From NCBI GenBank assembly GCA_013398295.1, contig VZSF01010416.1, positions 2,768,109 through 2,832,108 on the forward strand: a DNA stretch of 64,000 bases, written 5' to 3'. How positions within the stretch are numbered: the stretch's first letter is position 1; the number at the start of each line of letters is the position of its first letter. Shown here in pieces: positions 1 to 13,700 of the stretch. The stretch is from Chionis minor (Eukaryota > Chordata > Aves > Charadriiformes > Chionididae). Both the position numbers and the translations under genes were made by a program. The notes under the pieces were generated by a model. It was not told the origin of the DNA and ran no database searches. It saw only the letters and a list, made by a program, of their open reading frames with translations.

Positions 1-3000
1 GGGGGAGGGAGGGACAGTTGTTCCATAATTCTAAATCTTCTATGCATTGTCAACAACCAGAGGATCAGGGCAGCTTCTATACAACATGGCTATGCTATCC
101 TTGCAGCTAATACACTTCTGTTACTGTTTAGAAAAATGCTCATGTTTAAAGACTTACAGTCATGTACTCTTAAATGCTCAGATGGGTGCAAAGATCACTG
201 GGGAGTAAATAAAAAGTGAAACTCCAATCTTGTACTGTTTGTAGATGGACATGTAAGAAACAACAATCAAGACCTCCATTCTGACCTCATCATAATGCCG
301 TTTGTGGTTATTCTGTAGACATTAAAAAAGTAACGTTTACATTATTTTGACCAGATTATTGGTTGAAATATGCTTGGAGTAGCCCTTGAGAGATAGGGGA
401 AGGTTTCCTAGCCATAATGTTTGTATATGCGTCCAAATGAGCAGAAGGGCAGGCATCTCTCTGAAAGCGGTATTATGTAAACTGCAGTTTTGTGTGTGTA
501 ATAGGCTAGTTTACTTTTTTTCCTCTCTTTACTATAAAAACCCATCACCTCGGCAGATTTCTATAGTCTCCTAGAACAACTCTGCTCTTCTGTACTTTGT
601 TTACAAATCTGTATGGAGCAGAGGAACTATTAGCCCTAAAGTGCAGTTATCTCTCATTCCTCTTCCCCAGTAGGTCCTGCTTTTTAAAGAAAAGTAACAC
701 CCAGGGCAGCTTTAAGTCTCCTCCTTGCTGTACGCTGTAGTGTAACGCTAGTGTCATGTAATACAAGACAGCTTGCACTTCATATTAGCAGCACCGTGTA
801 AAAGCTTACCTGTGATAAAAGTATAGAGTGGCTGTTTTTGCATGTTCTGCTGAAAAAAAAGGCTTTGTGGTCAGCTCTTGCACTTGGCCCAGTGCTCTTG
901 GTCTCACCCGAGAGGGCTTTAGTAAGGAAAGCGGCTGCTCATGTCTGCCATGACATTGTGAAGCTGGAAGTGAGATTCAGCCAGAGGAAATGGGGTTCCA
1001 CGTTCTTAGCGTCTCCACGGAAAGCTGCTAAAACCAGTGGAAAGAGCTGAAAGCAGGAGAACGGGGTTTGGTTCCTTTAGCCATAGCCATGCAAAGCAGC
1101 TGTTTGAGCCCCTCCCAGGAAGGGGGCGGAATGGGGGGGGAAGACTTCCCCTCCTGTCTCTACAGAACATTAATTTGGGAAGAGAGGGGCGAATTTACGC
1201 TGAACACAGTAGCTCAGACCTTGCATCGTGCTCCTCGCAGTCAGTTCTGGTGGATGCAGCAGGGATTATTTTGTTTTCGCTGTCTGTGAGTAACACAGGC
1301 ATCCTTTCAAACGCAAAGGGAAGTGCAAGGCTGCTGTGAGAGTGATGCTATATTTTTTAAACAAATATACAGCATTAGCTGGGCAAAGGAAAAGGTAACT
1401 GTACCCGTAGCAATGTATTTTATGTAAAGACAGCACAGTATATGTACAGAGTGCATTTGTGAATAAATGGCTACTGCTTTTTAAGAAAAAAAAGCAAAGT
1501 CTGACAAATCCAATATTGCAAATTCCGGCTGTCACCACCCAGTGCTTGGAGAAGGCAGGCCAGAGAACTGGGGTCCAGCTCCCGGAACAAAAGCCGGCCA
1601 GCAGCGTTACATCAAAGCGAAACCTTTCCTCTGGCATTTGGGAAAAGGTGGCTGGCTTAATGCGGCTTATTTAATGGTTCCCCATGGACAAACCTTAAGC
1701 TTTTAGGGAATCACTAGCCTTCCTAGGTATCGGTGTGGCAGAGCAGGACTGAGGTTGCTCTCCGTCTCCCCCCTGCACGCTGTTTTCGCACACTATGGGA
1801 CACAGCGCAGCACTACATGGTGTAGGCAAGATTCAGTCCCTGGAAGAGAGTTCCATAAACTAAGTAATAATCTTCCTTCTAGAGCCTGGACTCCAGCTTT
1901 GCCACAGCAGCGGCTTTCCAGTTACCTTAGTTGCATTGTTATGCTCAATAATGCAGTAAAAGAGGTGGAAAATCTTTATCTTCTCTTCCTTTGCCCCAAA
2001 AGTCTTTCAGGTTTGGATTATGTTTGTGCAAAACACTATCAACTGGTGACTGACATGTTTGCTTCAACCATAGCCTTTTAAATACCTTAATTACCATGTT
2101 GTTAAGAAATGAGTACTTGTTTTAGAAAAAAAAAATTGTACTTTTAAAATTCAGTTAGTTAACACTGCAAAAAACGGCATATTATATTTTTATTTTCAAC
2201 ATGTAGTTTTGTATATTAAATTTATTGAAATTAAAAACTAAACACTGTATTGTCTTCATCTGCTCAGGAAGACAGAGGCAGCGCTGCCTTGTCTGGACTC
2301 TTCTCCGCCTCCAAAGGCGCCCGGCCACAACAGCGGGCGCGGGAGCGCTCCGACGCCCCGGCGCAGGCACAGCCTCTCCTTAGAGAGCAGTCGCTTCTGT
2401 GAGCTCATGGACGTTTAAAAACAAACACGTATTTGGTACCACTTTGTGTGTGCTGCTGAGCAAACGCATTCCTGAAAGTAGTCATAATTCACCTTTCTAC
2501 ATGACAAAGGGGGGCTATTTTCCCCATCACCCGGAAGAACTGTAGGAGCCTATTTTTGTAAAAATACAAGGAACATTTAGGAAGCAGCAGAGTCTAGTGT
2601 AAATTTTTTTTTTCCTCCTTTTTTAAATTAAAAGAAAAAGGCTGAAGGCACAGTACCCGGGCTGCACTGAACAAGCAGTGCAGGAAGCGTGGTTGACAAC
2701 TGGGAGCCAGAGCAAAACTGCAGCTCTGCCAACACCTGCTGCTACGCAGTCTCGCATTCTCTTCTCCTGAAAGGCAACATCCCATTGAACTTCCCATGGC
2801 AATGGCACGCACGGAGGAGGGACACAGCCCCGCCAGGTTGCTGCCCGAGGTCTCTCTCCTCTATTTTGGGAAACTAAAAAAAAACCCCAACCCCAAACAG
2901 GCCTTGGTAAGAGAGAACAGAAAAGCAGTAGCAGACGGTTCACTGTGCCACGCTGGCTGCTTGTACGCTTGAAAAAATGAATTCTAGTAAAGGTCTTACC

Positions 3001-4583
3001 TGTGATTTGACTGAAAAGTTTTTGCACTGCCTTAGGGAATTTTGAAGGAAGGGGCTCGACTTCTCCCACACCGCTATGCATAGTTAATGTAACATTCATC
3101 CTGGCGCTACATTAGTAGTCCCACATTAAGGCAATTCTGTCTATTTTGTGTAGACTGGTAACAAACCCCTGCAGCAGCAAATTTCCAGAGCCTTACATTT
3201 GCCTTACAGTTATTAATAAGCACTATGGCTGTTATCAAAATAGACATTAGGTTCAGTAGTGCATTCATTTAACATCTTTGGTGCTTGCAGCTAGCAGCGT
3301 CTTTCTACATACGTTCATCCCACATCTTTTAACATTCCAATGGATCTAGGGAAAAGAAAAAAAACAAACAAAAAACAACACAATTACTTGATGCAGTACT
3401 GAACAGACGTTCACAATTCAAGGTCACGTTATATGTAAAATGCTGACTTGAGTTTTCTGGATGGTCAACTAGAAAAATCAGTGGAGCAAAATTACTAAGT
3501 TGCAGTGGTTGAAAATGCCTGAGTGTCCAGTCACGGCACGAGGCCAAATTATTACTTCAGATACGGCCAAACGTGTCCCTCACAGCCCAACTGTGGAGCT
3601 CCCAGGCAGCTTCCTGACCTCCCGGGCTGCGAGGAAGGAGTCACTAGACAAAGAGTCCCCTTGGTGCTACAAATTCAGACTCGTATTGAAATGAAACCTC
3701 TCATTCTGTAAAATCTAGCACAAGTGGAAAGCAAAGGGACTTCTGGTAGTTATCCTTCAGTAACTTTATGTAGAAAATCACTTTAAAAAAAAAAGACACC
3801 AGAATTTTTGATATTTATTTGCTTTTGGGTTGGTGTTTTGTTTTTTTTTTTTTTTAAGAAGGGAGAATTTGTGATAACTGAAGAGCACAATTATGAGAAA
3901 GGAAGACAAGCTCCAAACCCAAGCCGTTTCCGTAGAGGCTGCCAAGAGGAGGAAGCCTACCTCGTTGTCATCATTCTAATAGACAGCCACCTTGGCAGCA
4001 CCCAGCTCCGCTTCTATACTCGCCAGGAGTACAGTGGGCACCAGGCACGGTTCTTCAGGTAGCCCGTCTTCAACTGCACCGTTTCTCCCTGCCCAGAAGG
4101 CTCCGGTTTCCAACAGAAAGCCCGTCCCCATTAGTTTCCCTTTCAGATGAAGTCGAGTAGACTTTCATGGGACAAACGCATGCCCTTCTCTAGCTTCTGG
4201 TGAGGGAAGAAGGGTCCTTGCTAACTCTGAAAGGTTTTCGGCCAACAATGCAGATGGACAGAAAGCACTCTCTCTCCTAGAAAGGACTCATCAATCTTAT
4301 TTTCTAAATATAATTCTAAATGAAGTTGATGCTAGAGGCTCTCCCTATATTTCAAGCGGTTGTTAAATAGCATCTTTGACATACAAACTCGTCAGAGATT
4401 CTGTAACCTCATTTCTGAAATTATGTCAACTCACCACTACAAATACAAAGAACAGTATCAAAGCCAAAGCTGTGTAATTAGGTCAATGTCAACAAAAGGC
4501 ATTATTCAAGCAGAGTTTATCTGTAGCCCTGTCAAGCTCTGGCCAGACCGTCGCTAGACGCAGTATTCATACCTCAGACAGAA
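1..4583. other. Non-coding region downstream of CC2D1B
   Basis: No coding exon with a recognisable protein was found here. The CC2D1B stop codon is at 4584-4586 on the minus strand, so at least the right-hand part should be its 3' UTR. Minus-strand AATAAA hexamers (TTTATT on the plus strand) lie at 3814-3819 and 2221-2226. Plus-strand ATTAAA hexamers lie at 2215-2220 and 2230-2235 in a very A/T-rich stretch (2100-2260) that looks like the end of a 3' UTR. In human the convergent neighbour of CC2D1B is ZFYVE9, so that stretch may be its 3' end; this is inference from synteny. A short GC- and CpG-rich patch follows at about 2280-2390. Confidence 0.5.
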
Positions 4584-4703
4584 CTAATGTTCAAGGACCA
4601 GCCAGTTTTCTGTAATGGTTTGAAGATCTTGACCACTGAGGGGCTCCCTGAGTCTCACTTTTACCTCCAGTTTCCCTCCAGTGGGCTTTCTGCCATCAAA
4701 AAT
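4584..4703 (-). CDS. CC2D1B: CC2D1B coding exon 23 (C-terminus)
   Basis: It encodes residues 844-882 and the stop: [20 protein letters not shown], then a TENWLVLEH end. Human finishes [13 protein letters not shown], so this protein is two residues shorter at the C-terminus. The stop is TAG at 4584-4586. Confidence 0.96.
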   Translation of the reverse strand: MFDGRKPTGGKLEVKVRLREPLSGQDLQTITENWLVLEH

Positions 4704-7700
4704 CTGCAAGAACCACAAAAAGAAGAGCAGTTAGCGCGTACGCAAATGACAATGTCAAACTGCAGCGCCTCAGGCAACCACCGACTTTTATTTCCCCATG
4801 ACTCAAGGATGACAGAGATCCCCTGCAGGTGACTGCAAGGCCGGGAGGTGCCGCGGCCACCTGCTTCCCTGGACTTGTAGTTCAGCAGAGCAGGTTGCCC
4901 ACACAACGGGTGCAAGGCAGCTGCACCACCTCTGCCCGCCGTGCACCAGGCCCTGACGCGCAGGCGGACTCCATGGGCAGCGCGGAGGCGCCCTGAGCAC
5001 GGCTGCAATGCAGCCTGAGGGATGTTTTTATTTTCTTTTAAGGTTCCACTTAGCGATCTACTGGATCTTAGGGCAGCTCTATCCACTCCGCCAGGCTTTG
5101 CTTAAGCCTTTGATCTGTTAGCTACCAACACAAACATTTTTGGGAATCGCCTCAATTTCTGGTCCTGACAAAGAAAACTATCTTGATACAGAAGAGCCCC
5201 CAAGAAGTTCCCAGTACCAAAGCAGTCACAGCTAAGACAAGCCTCAAGAGATGGTAAAACAAAGAACAGCCCATTGTTTAACGAACTGATCCACTACAAA
5301 ACACTCCCCTGTACACAGATACATTTATGCAATGCAAACGTTCATTTGCCCTTTGTGTTCAAATACGACTTGCTAGAAGAACACACCTCCTCCAGAAAAC
5401 ATACCTCGATGATCTCTCTAACTTCACATTCTGATTCCAGCTTTTCCAGTTTCAAGTGGGCCGTCCCCACTTGCTTGTCGCTTCTGAAAAAGGACCTGTT
5501 TCAAAGAAACCCTCCTTCACTGAACGGGCACGGTTTTTCAGAACATTACAGAGAAAAGCAAGCTCAGAGCTCATCACTACTTGCACCATCGCCGCATCCA
5601 GGGGTGCTGGTCAAGCCGGGCTACCAGAGCCCCACCAGCCAGGCTGCAAGGGGCAAGCCCTTGGTGAACTCAAGGACAAGATATGGAAGCACTCATTTTT
5701 TAATTATTCTCTTGTAAGCAAATTAAAGATGAGGACAGGAGGGAAGAAAACGAATCAACTAAATGAGCACTTGGAATGGCAGCAGCTTTTGTCCCTGCGC
5801 AGGACGACAGGGAAGAATGGCCTAACAGCCGGGACAGCCAGCAGTCTTCTGCAATGGGCTGTTCTCTAGAACAGGCTGAAAAACTGCCCAAAAGGTTGCA
5901 TCTCTCATCAAAACAAACATTTCACAGGTTTTGACAAACTACTTATTAGGAAAAAAAAAATTAAAATCACATGAATCATTCTGTTTCATTTTGATAAATC
6001 AAATCGCTCAATTTCAAGAAGTAAGAACATCTCATTTCAGCTATTGTTTTGATTCACCTTCATCCTGGTAGTTTTAACAGTCAAGAACTATAATGTTAGA
6101 ATTTCTAGTCTGCTGAAATTAAACACAGAGCATTTTTATTCTGCAAGGAAAACAATCAACTTGTTTAACGGTTTTATCAGCAAGAGATCCATCTTTACCG
6201 TAACAGAGACAGGTGCTGCAATCCTCATCCAAACTCCTCCAAAAGGCAACAGCTAAGACTAAAACACACTAATTCCACAGAAGTGTTAGCTCAAAGCACT
6301 GGCTTTCTCTGCCTGCATCCAAGCGTTTCCCCGAATCAGTCTCCAAAAAGTTTGATAACTAAAATCCAGGGATTCTGGAGGTAGGAAAGCCAACCAGCCA
6401 TGCCTGTCATATTTTAGGCAGGAAATCTGCCAAGAATTCCGAAGCTTCCCTTTTTATGCCATTCTACTTAGAAAAAAACCAAGCAAGCAAACCAACAAAC
6501 ATACAGAAAACCAGCCCAGCCTCAAAACATCCACCCTTCTTCCTGTTATCTCTAAGAAATATTATATTATCCAGCAAGACTTGACATGTGCAATAAAAAC
6601 TCTGATGATTATTGTATGGTCACATCACCTGTGGCAACAGTAACCAGTACATCAACAGACAGACCTGATGCTGCCATCAGCGCCTACAATCTCCAAGCGA
6701 ACGTCGGTGAACCTGATTGTCTAAAGTCTCTGACTGGCAAAGAAGGAAGGTTGTTTCCTCACATCCACCACCTCAATGGTTGCTTCATTCAAATATTCTC
6801 CAAATAGCTCACATCAACCACAGTATAACGAACCTGACATCCAGACTTTAACCTCACTTTCTGCCTTGCTTGCTCAGAAATAGCGTCAGGGGTGCTATGG
6901 CTCATACAGCACCTAAGTCTCTACAGATTAGGAGGACAGTGGTCTGGCACCATTAGCCCAGGCTGCAGCGAGAGAGCTCGGACACTCCTAGACGGGATAG
7001 AGCGCAAGACCACTACTCTGAATGCACTGGAACACGCAGCGAGTCACTGTTAGGAAGTAGATCTCTTCCGAAAACCTGTTGCTGAAGGACCTGAAAGACT
7101 CCAGCTTGATTGTTCAGATTGCTTCTTATTTGTCAGTTTGTCCATCTCCACACAAATGGTTGTAAGGAAGAAAAAGAACGTCACGAGTACCACAAGGGCT
7201 TATAGCGCTGCCTCCAAACACGCCGCCTATGAATCTCGTTGACAGAACGCCTTCCAAAGGTGAGACTGTATTCGCTGTTGGTAAGACTACAGTGCACTCA
7301 CAAAATCATTTAGAAAAGTTCAGAATTTATTAGCTTACATGCCAGAATATTTCTTTTACTGCACCAGCAACTTAGAACAAAGGATTACATAATTGTACTG
7401 CAGTATGTTGGCCGCTTTGTTCACAAACTTAAAAAGAGAATCAGCAGTTCTTCTAGCTGAACTTTTTAAAGTATGTTTCCATTTTCTAATTCAAGAAACA
7501 GTAAAGACTGGCTCATCCCTGATCAGTTCCAGAGGGTTTGCGGTGAAGAATGTGAACTTGCTCTAGGCCACAGCTTCAGAAACAGCTCTGGGGAAATCTC
7601 CTTCTATCGTCAGAAGCTTTTAGGACAAGTTTAAGGACAGACTTTTCCTTTGGAAAAATACATTGCTGGGTTTTTACTTGAAAGTGTTTTTTAAACTGAA

Positions 7701-10700
7701 GTTTACTATATACGACCTGAAACAAGTCTCCTTTGCTCACTGAGAGAAATAATTCCTGGGAGATGATCAAAGAGCTACCAGAGACCCCAAAACTACATCT
7801 ACAAGCATTCCTGAAAATCTTATTCGTGTAGAGTCTTGAAGAAAGACAGGGAGCTGAAAGCCTTTAGAAAAGAGCCTGGATCACTTATTCCTCTCCTTTC
7901 TCCTGAGGAGATGGCAGGGGGATGGTGATCAGTGGACATTTCTTCTTTTTCTCCTTCCCTGTTGCTATGTGCCCAGGGGAACTGCCACCCCTCCACCCCA
8001 GTCCAGAAACAAGCAGATATTTAACCTGTTAGATTCCTGTTCTAAGAAGAAGAAAAAAAATAAAACATCTCAGAACCAGAAAAGAGACAACCTGCACAGA
8101 TTTTCTTGCTAATCTTCAAAAAGGCCTCAAAGGACAATCTGGAGCTGGCATACAACTCACGAATCGCTGGAGAATGTTTCCCAGTGGGTGAACTCATGCC
8201 TGAGCTCAGACCTTAAAAACAAGCACAGTTCCAGCTGCTAAGAGAATAGGATATACCCCATATGCACAATGGGATGCAAGAGATAGGGAAAAACGTTTTG
8301 AACAAGTGTAAACACTTCACACTTCTATGCAAAAGAGGCGGGATCTCTACTGATGAAATCTTGAACAACAGAGCAGTGAAGCAGTCAGGAATGACAGAGT
8401 AAGAAAATAAGCTTCTGCTTCAACAGAGATGCAAATGGAAGATCTGGAGTAAAAACAATGGGATTTTAGCTCACAAATTAAAACATCTACAACTTGAAAA
8501 CCATCTTGGAGAACCCATGGATCATTTCTCCATGTCCCAGGAATAGAAACAAAGAACAGCACAAAGAGCGACTGAGACAAAACCAGGTTATCTAACACCC
8601 CGTCCAAGTCACGGACCACAGCCAGCTCGGGGATTGGTGAATATAGGCCACTCCGCTTTTGAGTAACTCAGTAATGAGGCCAGACGTAGGACCATCTCCC
8701 TGAATGTTACCAGCTGTTAACATCCGTCTCATCATCTTGATCTCCGAGATGAGGGGAGTCTGTCTCCCTCAAGACAGTCTAACAGTCAGCTAGTGGTGTT
8801 CGGTAAATATTGTAACATCCTCAGAAGGAAGATAAGTACAAAAACATAACACTAGTTCTGTCCTCATTTGCTTTACTGCTGTTAATGTTTTGCTGCCACT
8901 TGTACTTCATTATTCTACAAAATTATCTCATATAACATTTAAATCTTCTAGTTTTCATGACTAAAACCAAACTGGATAAGAATCAAAATAATTTGAAGCT
9001 GAATCATTACCTTCTCAGTCTCATCACTTCCTCTTAACATGCTGATCCTCAACTGATCTGCCAGGTGTCACTCCGCTTCACTGAGCTGCTGCCCTTTTTG
9101 CGCCCCCATAGGGAAGATGCAGAGCTCAGGCACATTTTGAAAGGAATTCTCTGACATGAGAACTAGCTGACTCTTTATTGCTAGCTAAAGATTGTGCTTC
9201 GTACACTTCCACTACAACACTCTTTTCAACTGTTACGAGAGAAGCAATGAGGGGGGAACCAAACGGTGGACTTACCCTTTGTGAAATACTTCGAATTTAA
9301 TTCCTTTGGACCGAATTGCTCGTCGGAAACCTCTGTGATTTCGGTTGATGTTCAGCTTAAACAACTGGTTATATTCTAGAGTTAAGATACAGAAAAATGA
9401 AAGCAAGCTGTGAAAGTGAGAGGATGTGCAGTGCTCTATTACACGCATGTCCTCAGAACTCTGTTTATCTCTGTTTGGCCCGTTTGTGAAAGACACTTTG
9501 CGTCTCTGTATGAACCTCCTTCTCTGGAGGTTATTTCAGTCATTAATAAGACAACGTCCCTGTGCAACAGTTCTCCTGTCCTCCCCACTTTACAGGGACA
9601 GAAACCAAGCTGCAGAAAAAACAAATCACCCTGACGAGGTGACAGCAAGTTACTGGAGAGCCAAAACCAGAGAATGTCTTTCACCGATTAAACAGAGTGT
9701 CTGTGGCTAAGAAGAGGGTACAAAATAATAAGGAAAAAGCATAGGAAGGTTGGGACTGGGAAGGGGTGTTTTGATAATGCAATTAATAATGTTTTAACAC
9801 CAGCTTCATTAACAAGCGGGACAAGAACTACTCCACAGGATCCCTTTCTATCAGAAAGTCTCACAACATTGTACAACTAATGTTCAAAGATTTCTCTGCT
9901 GTGCTACCCAGGAACACTCATCTCGCCTTGTCAGCCTGGAAACCCAAAACATTAAAGCTACGTGGCTGCTCAACAAGTGCAGATCAGGTTATTGGAAGGC
10001 TTGGACACAGCTCTTGGTATCAGAGCTTCAGGACTTCTAACAGAAAATATATATAAACTCAAAAGCTACACATAGGTAAATTCACATCTAGTAATTTGGA
10101 TACTGAATTCAAAGTTGTTTTGATACTAGATGGCTGCTTACTGCAAGAATTGGAAAAAAAATAACATAGCAGTAAACCAAACTCAGAGTGCAAGGCTTTT
10201 TTAAAACACATTCCGAGTCTAACACCGGTATTCCATGGCTAGGTACAAAGAGGTGTTTTTCAAAAAGTACAAAGTATTTTAGTTGGTTTCAAGATGTCTT
10301 AAAAAAAAATAATCTATTACTGCAATGATGCTTTGTCAGATTTAGAAATGGTAGCTAATTAGCAAAAATCATGACAGGATTGGCAATCTCACAGGACACA
10401 AAATCTGACTGAAAAAGATCTGAGCCAGGAAGACATTAAAATTAATAATTTAACTTATTTAATAAAGAAAATGTATTTATCTGGCCCATCTCCCAGCAGG
10501 GATGACAGCAACAGCTGGAGCATGACCATTAACTTGCTAATTTCACTAATTCATAACACAGTAACTATCACCAATATTGGGATGGGGGTAAAGAAACTGC
10601 CAACACAGCTGGACTTCACCCTGCAACAAGCCCTTTCATAAGAAAGAAGAAAAAAGGTGGTTCAGGGCCCCCTGGTCTGATTGTCAGAATGAGACTAGCC

Positions 10701-13700
10701 TGTACTCTCCAGTGATTCCTAAGGTGCAAGGTGTTCCCCTCTGTCCCAGAAAAAGTACTAACCTGGAGAATTGTTATTGTTAATTACAGGTGTTTTACTC
10801 TTTTGAGGTTGCTCCTATTAAAAGAGACACACATTACTTAAAACCATCAGATATTGTTTCAAAATACAAAGTAATAACCATTTTTATTACCAGCTCTTTT
10901 TTATACCTATACAGCAAACATGAGGTGTAGGGGGGTTATCTGAATGATGAGAAAAGTCATGGTACATTCAAGACTAAAATATTTGGATTTCATTGCGGTA
11001 ACAAGTATAATACTAGATAAAGAATAAGCCAAAACATTACATTAAATATAAAAGCCACAGACAAACTACATGGTCACACTCAATTCAATCCAATCATCAC
11101 AAAGTTACTGACTGCAGCTGTTAAACTACATGATAAATGGTGCACGTTCCACGACACAGTAATACCGTTCCTTCTGCATTAGTTGGAATAATAAGCTACA
11201 CAAGGAATTCATCACAAATCATTCAGGGAATTGCCCTACTATTATTTTGCCTGACAATCAATCTGCCACCAAAATGAATTAACTTTTAACCTAAAGCAGA
11301 GTACAAACTAAATCTCGGGGGACTGAACAAGGACAGCCTGACCTAATTATTGCAGCTACTTTGCAAAACTGATTTCAGCTATGAAGGAGAAAGGTGGTGT
11401 ATTTGAGTGTTGGCTCAATGGCAAGAGATCTGGCTTTTTTTTTAACAAAGAAAAATAGATTAAAAGCAACTATGTCGATTCTTATTTATTTCCCGGAAAA
11501 TTATTCATACAGACCAATTCTGTATTCAGCCACCCCAGTGGTGAGGACTCCTCCATTAAGGCCTCATCTAACTCAAACCTAAAGACAAACCTGATCTGAC
11601 CATCGCCAATTTGCCACGGGTAACTGCATTTATTTTAGTGGAATTGCTGTAAAATTTATTCGGAGGGTAAAAATCCAGGCTCTGCACTCTCACAGGGCTA
11701 AGTGTTAGTCCTGTAAAAGCAACGAATGTTTCTTGCCCTTCAGAGAAAGCAGCAGAGGCCCCAGCAATTCTACTGCCAGCAAGACCAGCCAGCCCTCCCT
11801 AGAAGCTCTTCTAGCTCAACGGTTTCAGTATTTTTCAGACCAGAGACTGCTTTTAAAGGTGAGGGAACAGGAAGACACTGGGGAGTTTCAAGGAAAGAAG
11901 CAATATATGTATGTATACATATTTTTTTTATATACATACACATATCTATGCACATATATACATGCACATACACATAAGTATTAATTAGTAACATCAAGAA
12001 ACTTGTATGGCCCAAGTCCTTTTTCCAGATGTGCAGACATGTATTTGCTAACTAAATCACCAGCAGTCACATGTATTCATTTGATGGCGAAATTAACCTT
12101 TTCAAATCCATTTCTATAATTGTAAGATATGTCCAAAAGCAATGGTTTTATTTAAAAGCTTGTTTTCTTAAAGGAGTGGGACTCAGAGGGAGATCACATC
12201 TAAGGCGGCCCCTCTCCCTTAGTGACACCTTTGCGTGCCCTTGCCTTTGACTGAAGTTACCAGTGCGTCTCCACCCCTGAAAGAAATGAACTTCTACAGA
12301 TTTTGCAAACACTGGCAAAAAAATGATTAGTGCCTTCAGAGGGGAGCGGTGGGCATGGCTTAACACTGGGAAAGCTGTTTTAGCAGGAAGCTGGTGGTCA
12401 GCCAGCCGAGAACACGCAAGCCTGAAGGAGATGCCACACCATGGAGAACATCAAGAGAAAGGTGCAGCAAAGCTCCAATATGCAGGAAACAAATTCAGCA
12501 GTTCTCAGAAAACCTTTCTGTTTTAAAAACGAATTCAGGCAGTACACCTAGAAGTGTTTTCCCCTTCTGGAAGAAAACCTAACGCTTCCTCCTTGGAGCC
12601 CGCCCAAGCTAATACAGTGGCAAAGGTCACAGAGTGAGGAACAGAAGAGCCAGGACACACACTCACCGCACTCGGGTACTGAAACTCAAACTTCACAAAC
12701 GCATCCAAATCTCTTGGTGATACACCTGAATGAGACAACAACCAGCCACTGCAGATATTTTCATTGCACCTGTAACATCGAGCAGGATTTTCACGAGCAC
12801 CTAACTGATTTTCTGTAGGACTCGCCACCTGTCGCTTGACAACTGAAAAACCCATCCATCAACCCCAAATCTATAGAAAGCTGGCATCCAAAGGAAAACA
12901 TCTACTTTTCTTAATGCTGCTTTTAGTCCTGAGATAGCCTAGCACAGATGGTTTAGAAGCTCCCAGAAACAAGGGACTAAAAGCAGTAACGTTGGCAGGA
13001 GCAACTCCTGTCTACTGAAGGGTCAATACACATTAAAGTGGCAGGCACTCATCATAAAATAGGAGATAAACACGGAACTTAAACTATTACCAATATGAGA
13101 AAACCCAGGACAATTTAAAGTTTTTCCCTCTGTCCAGATGGAACCCAGATTCTCTTTAGTCTTCCATTTTGTTTGTTTGTTATTTTAAATACGGTTGAAA
13201 GGTTTTTTGGGGGCTTGAGCCTGAAACCAGGTTACTTTGTTTTAGTAAGTGCTGGCTACAAAGATCTTGACTCCTGAAATGGCGTTCAAGGTAGAAGAAT
13301 CTCATTCCCCACTATTACTTCCTTACCTACTCCAAAGAAAAAGCACCCATGCCTTATCGAGTACATACCTGGCGGAGCTGGTAGGTTTATCCCCCTGACA
13401 ATAAGAAGGTGCATTTCCGTGCTGTTGAGCTCAGAAAATATCCTGTGAAAAAATAAAGAACGGTATTCATTGCAGTAGCCCACCACCACCTAATCCACTG
13501 ACAGACCGGGATGCCACTGGTATTTGTCAGACCTCTTTCAATAGCGCACTCCTACACAGATCATGTTCATAAATTACCAAAGAGCAAGGAAACAGCACAC
13601 ACTGAGGTAAAAATATCTCTGAGGTATAGTGAAAAGTGCCACGAACAAAGCCCAAAGGCAACAGGATTGAGGGAGAAACGCAGAGAAAGGAAGAGTGGCT

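Noticed and set aside
2623..3099. A 158-codon minus-strand open frame after the CC2D1B stop
   Set aside because: No family resemblance and it reads through a strong splice donor at 3000. Only the splice-site observation was kept, as a low-score finding.
8347..8619. A 90-codon minus-strand hydrophobic open frame in CC2D1B intron 21
   Set aside because: It has no recognisable domain, no splice context and no link to a promoter; it is consistent with a chance frame.
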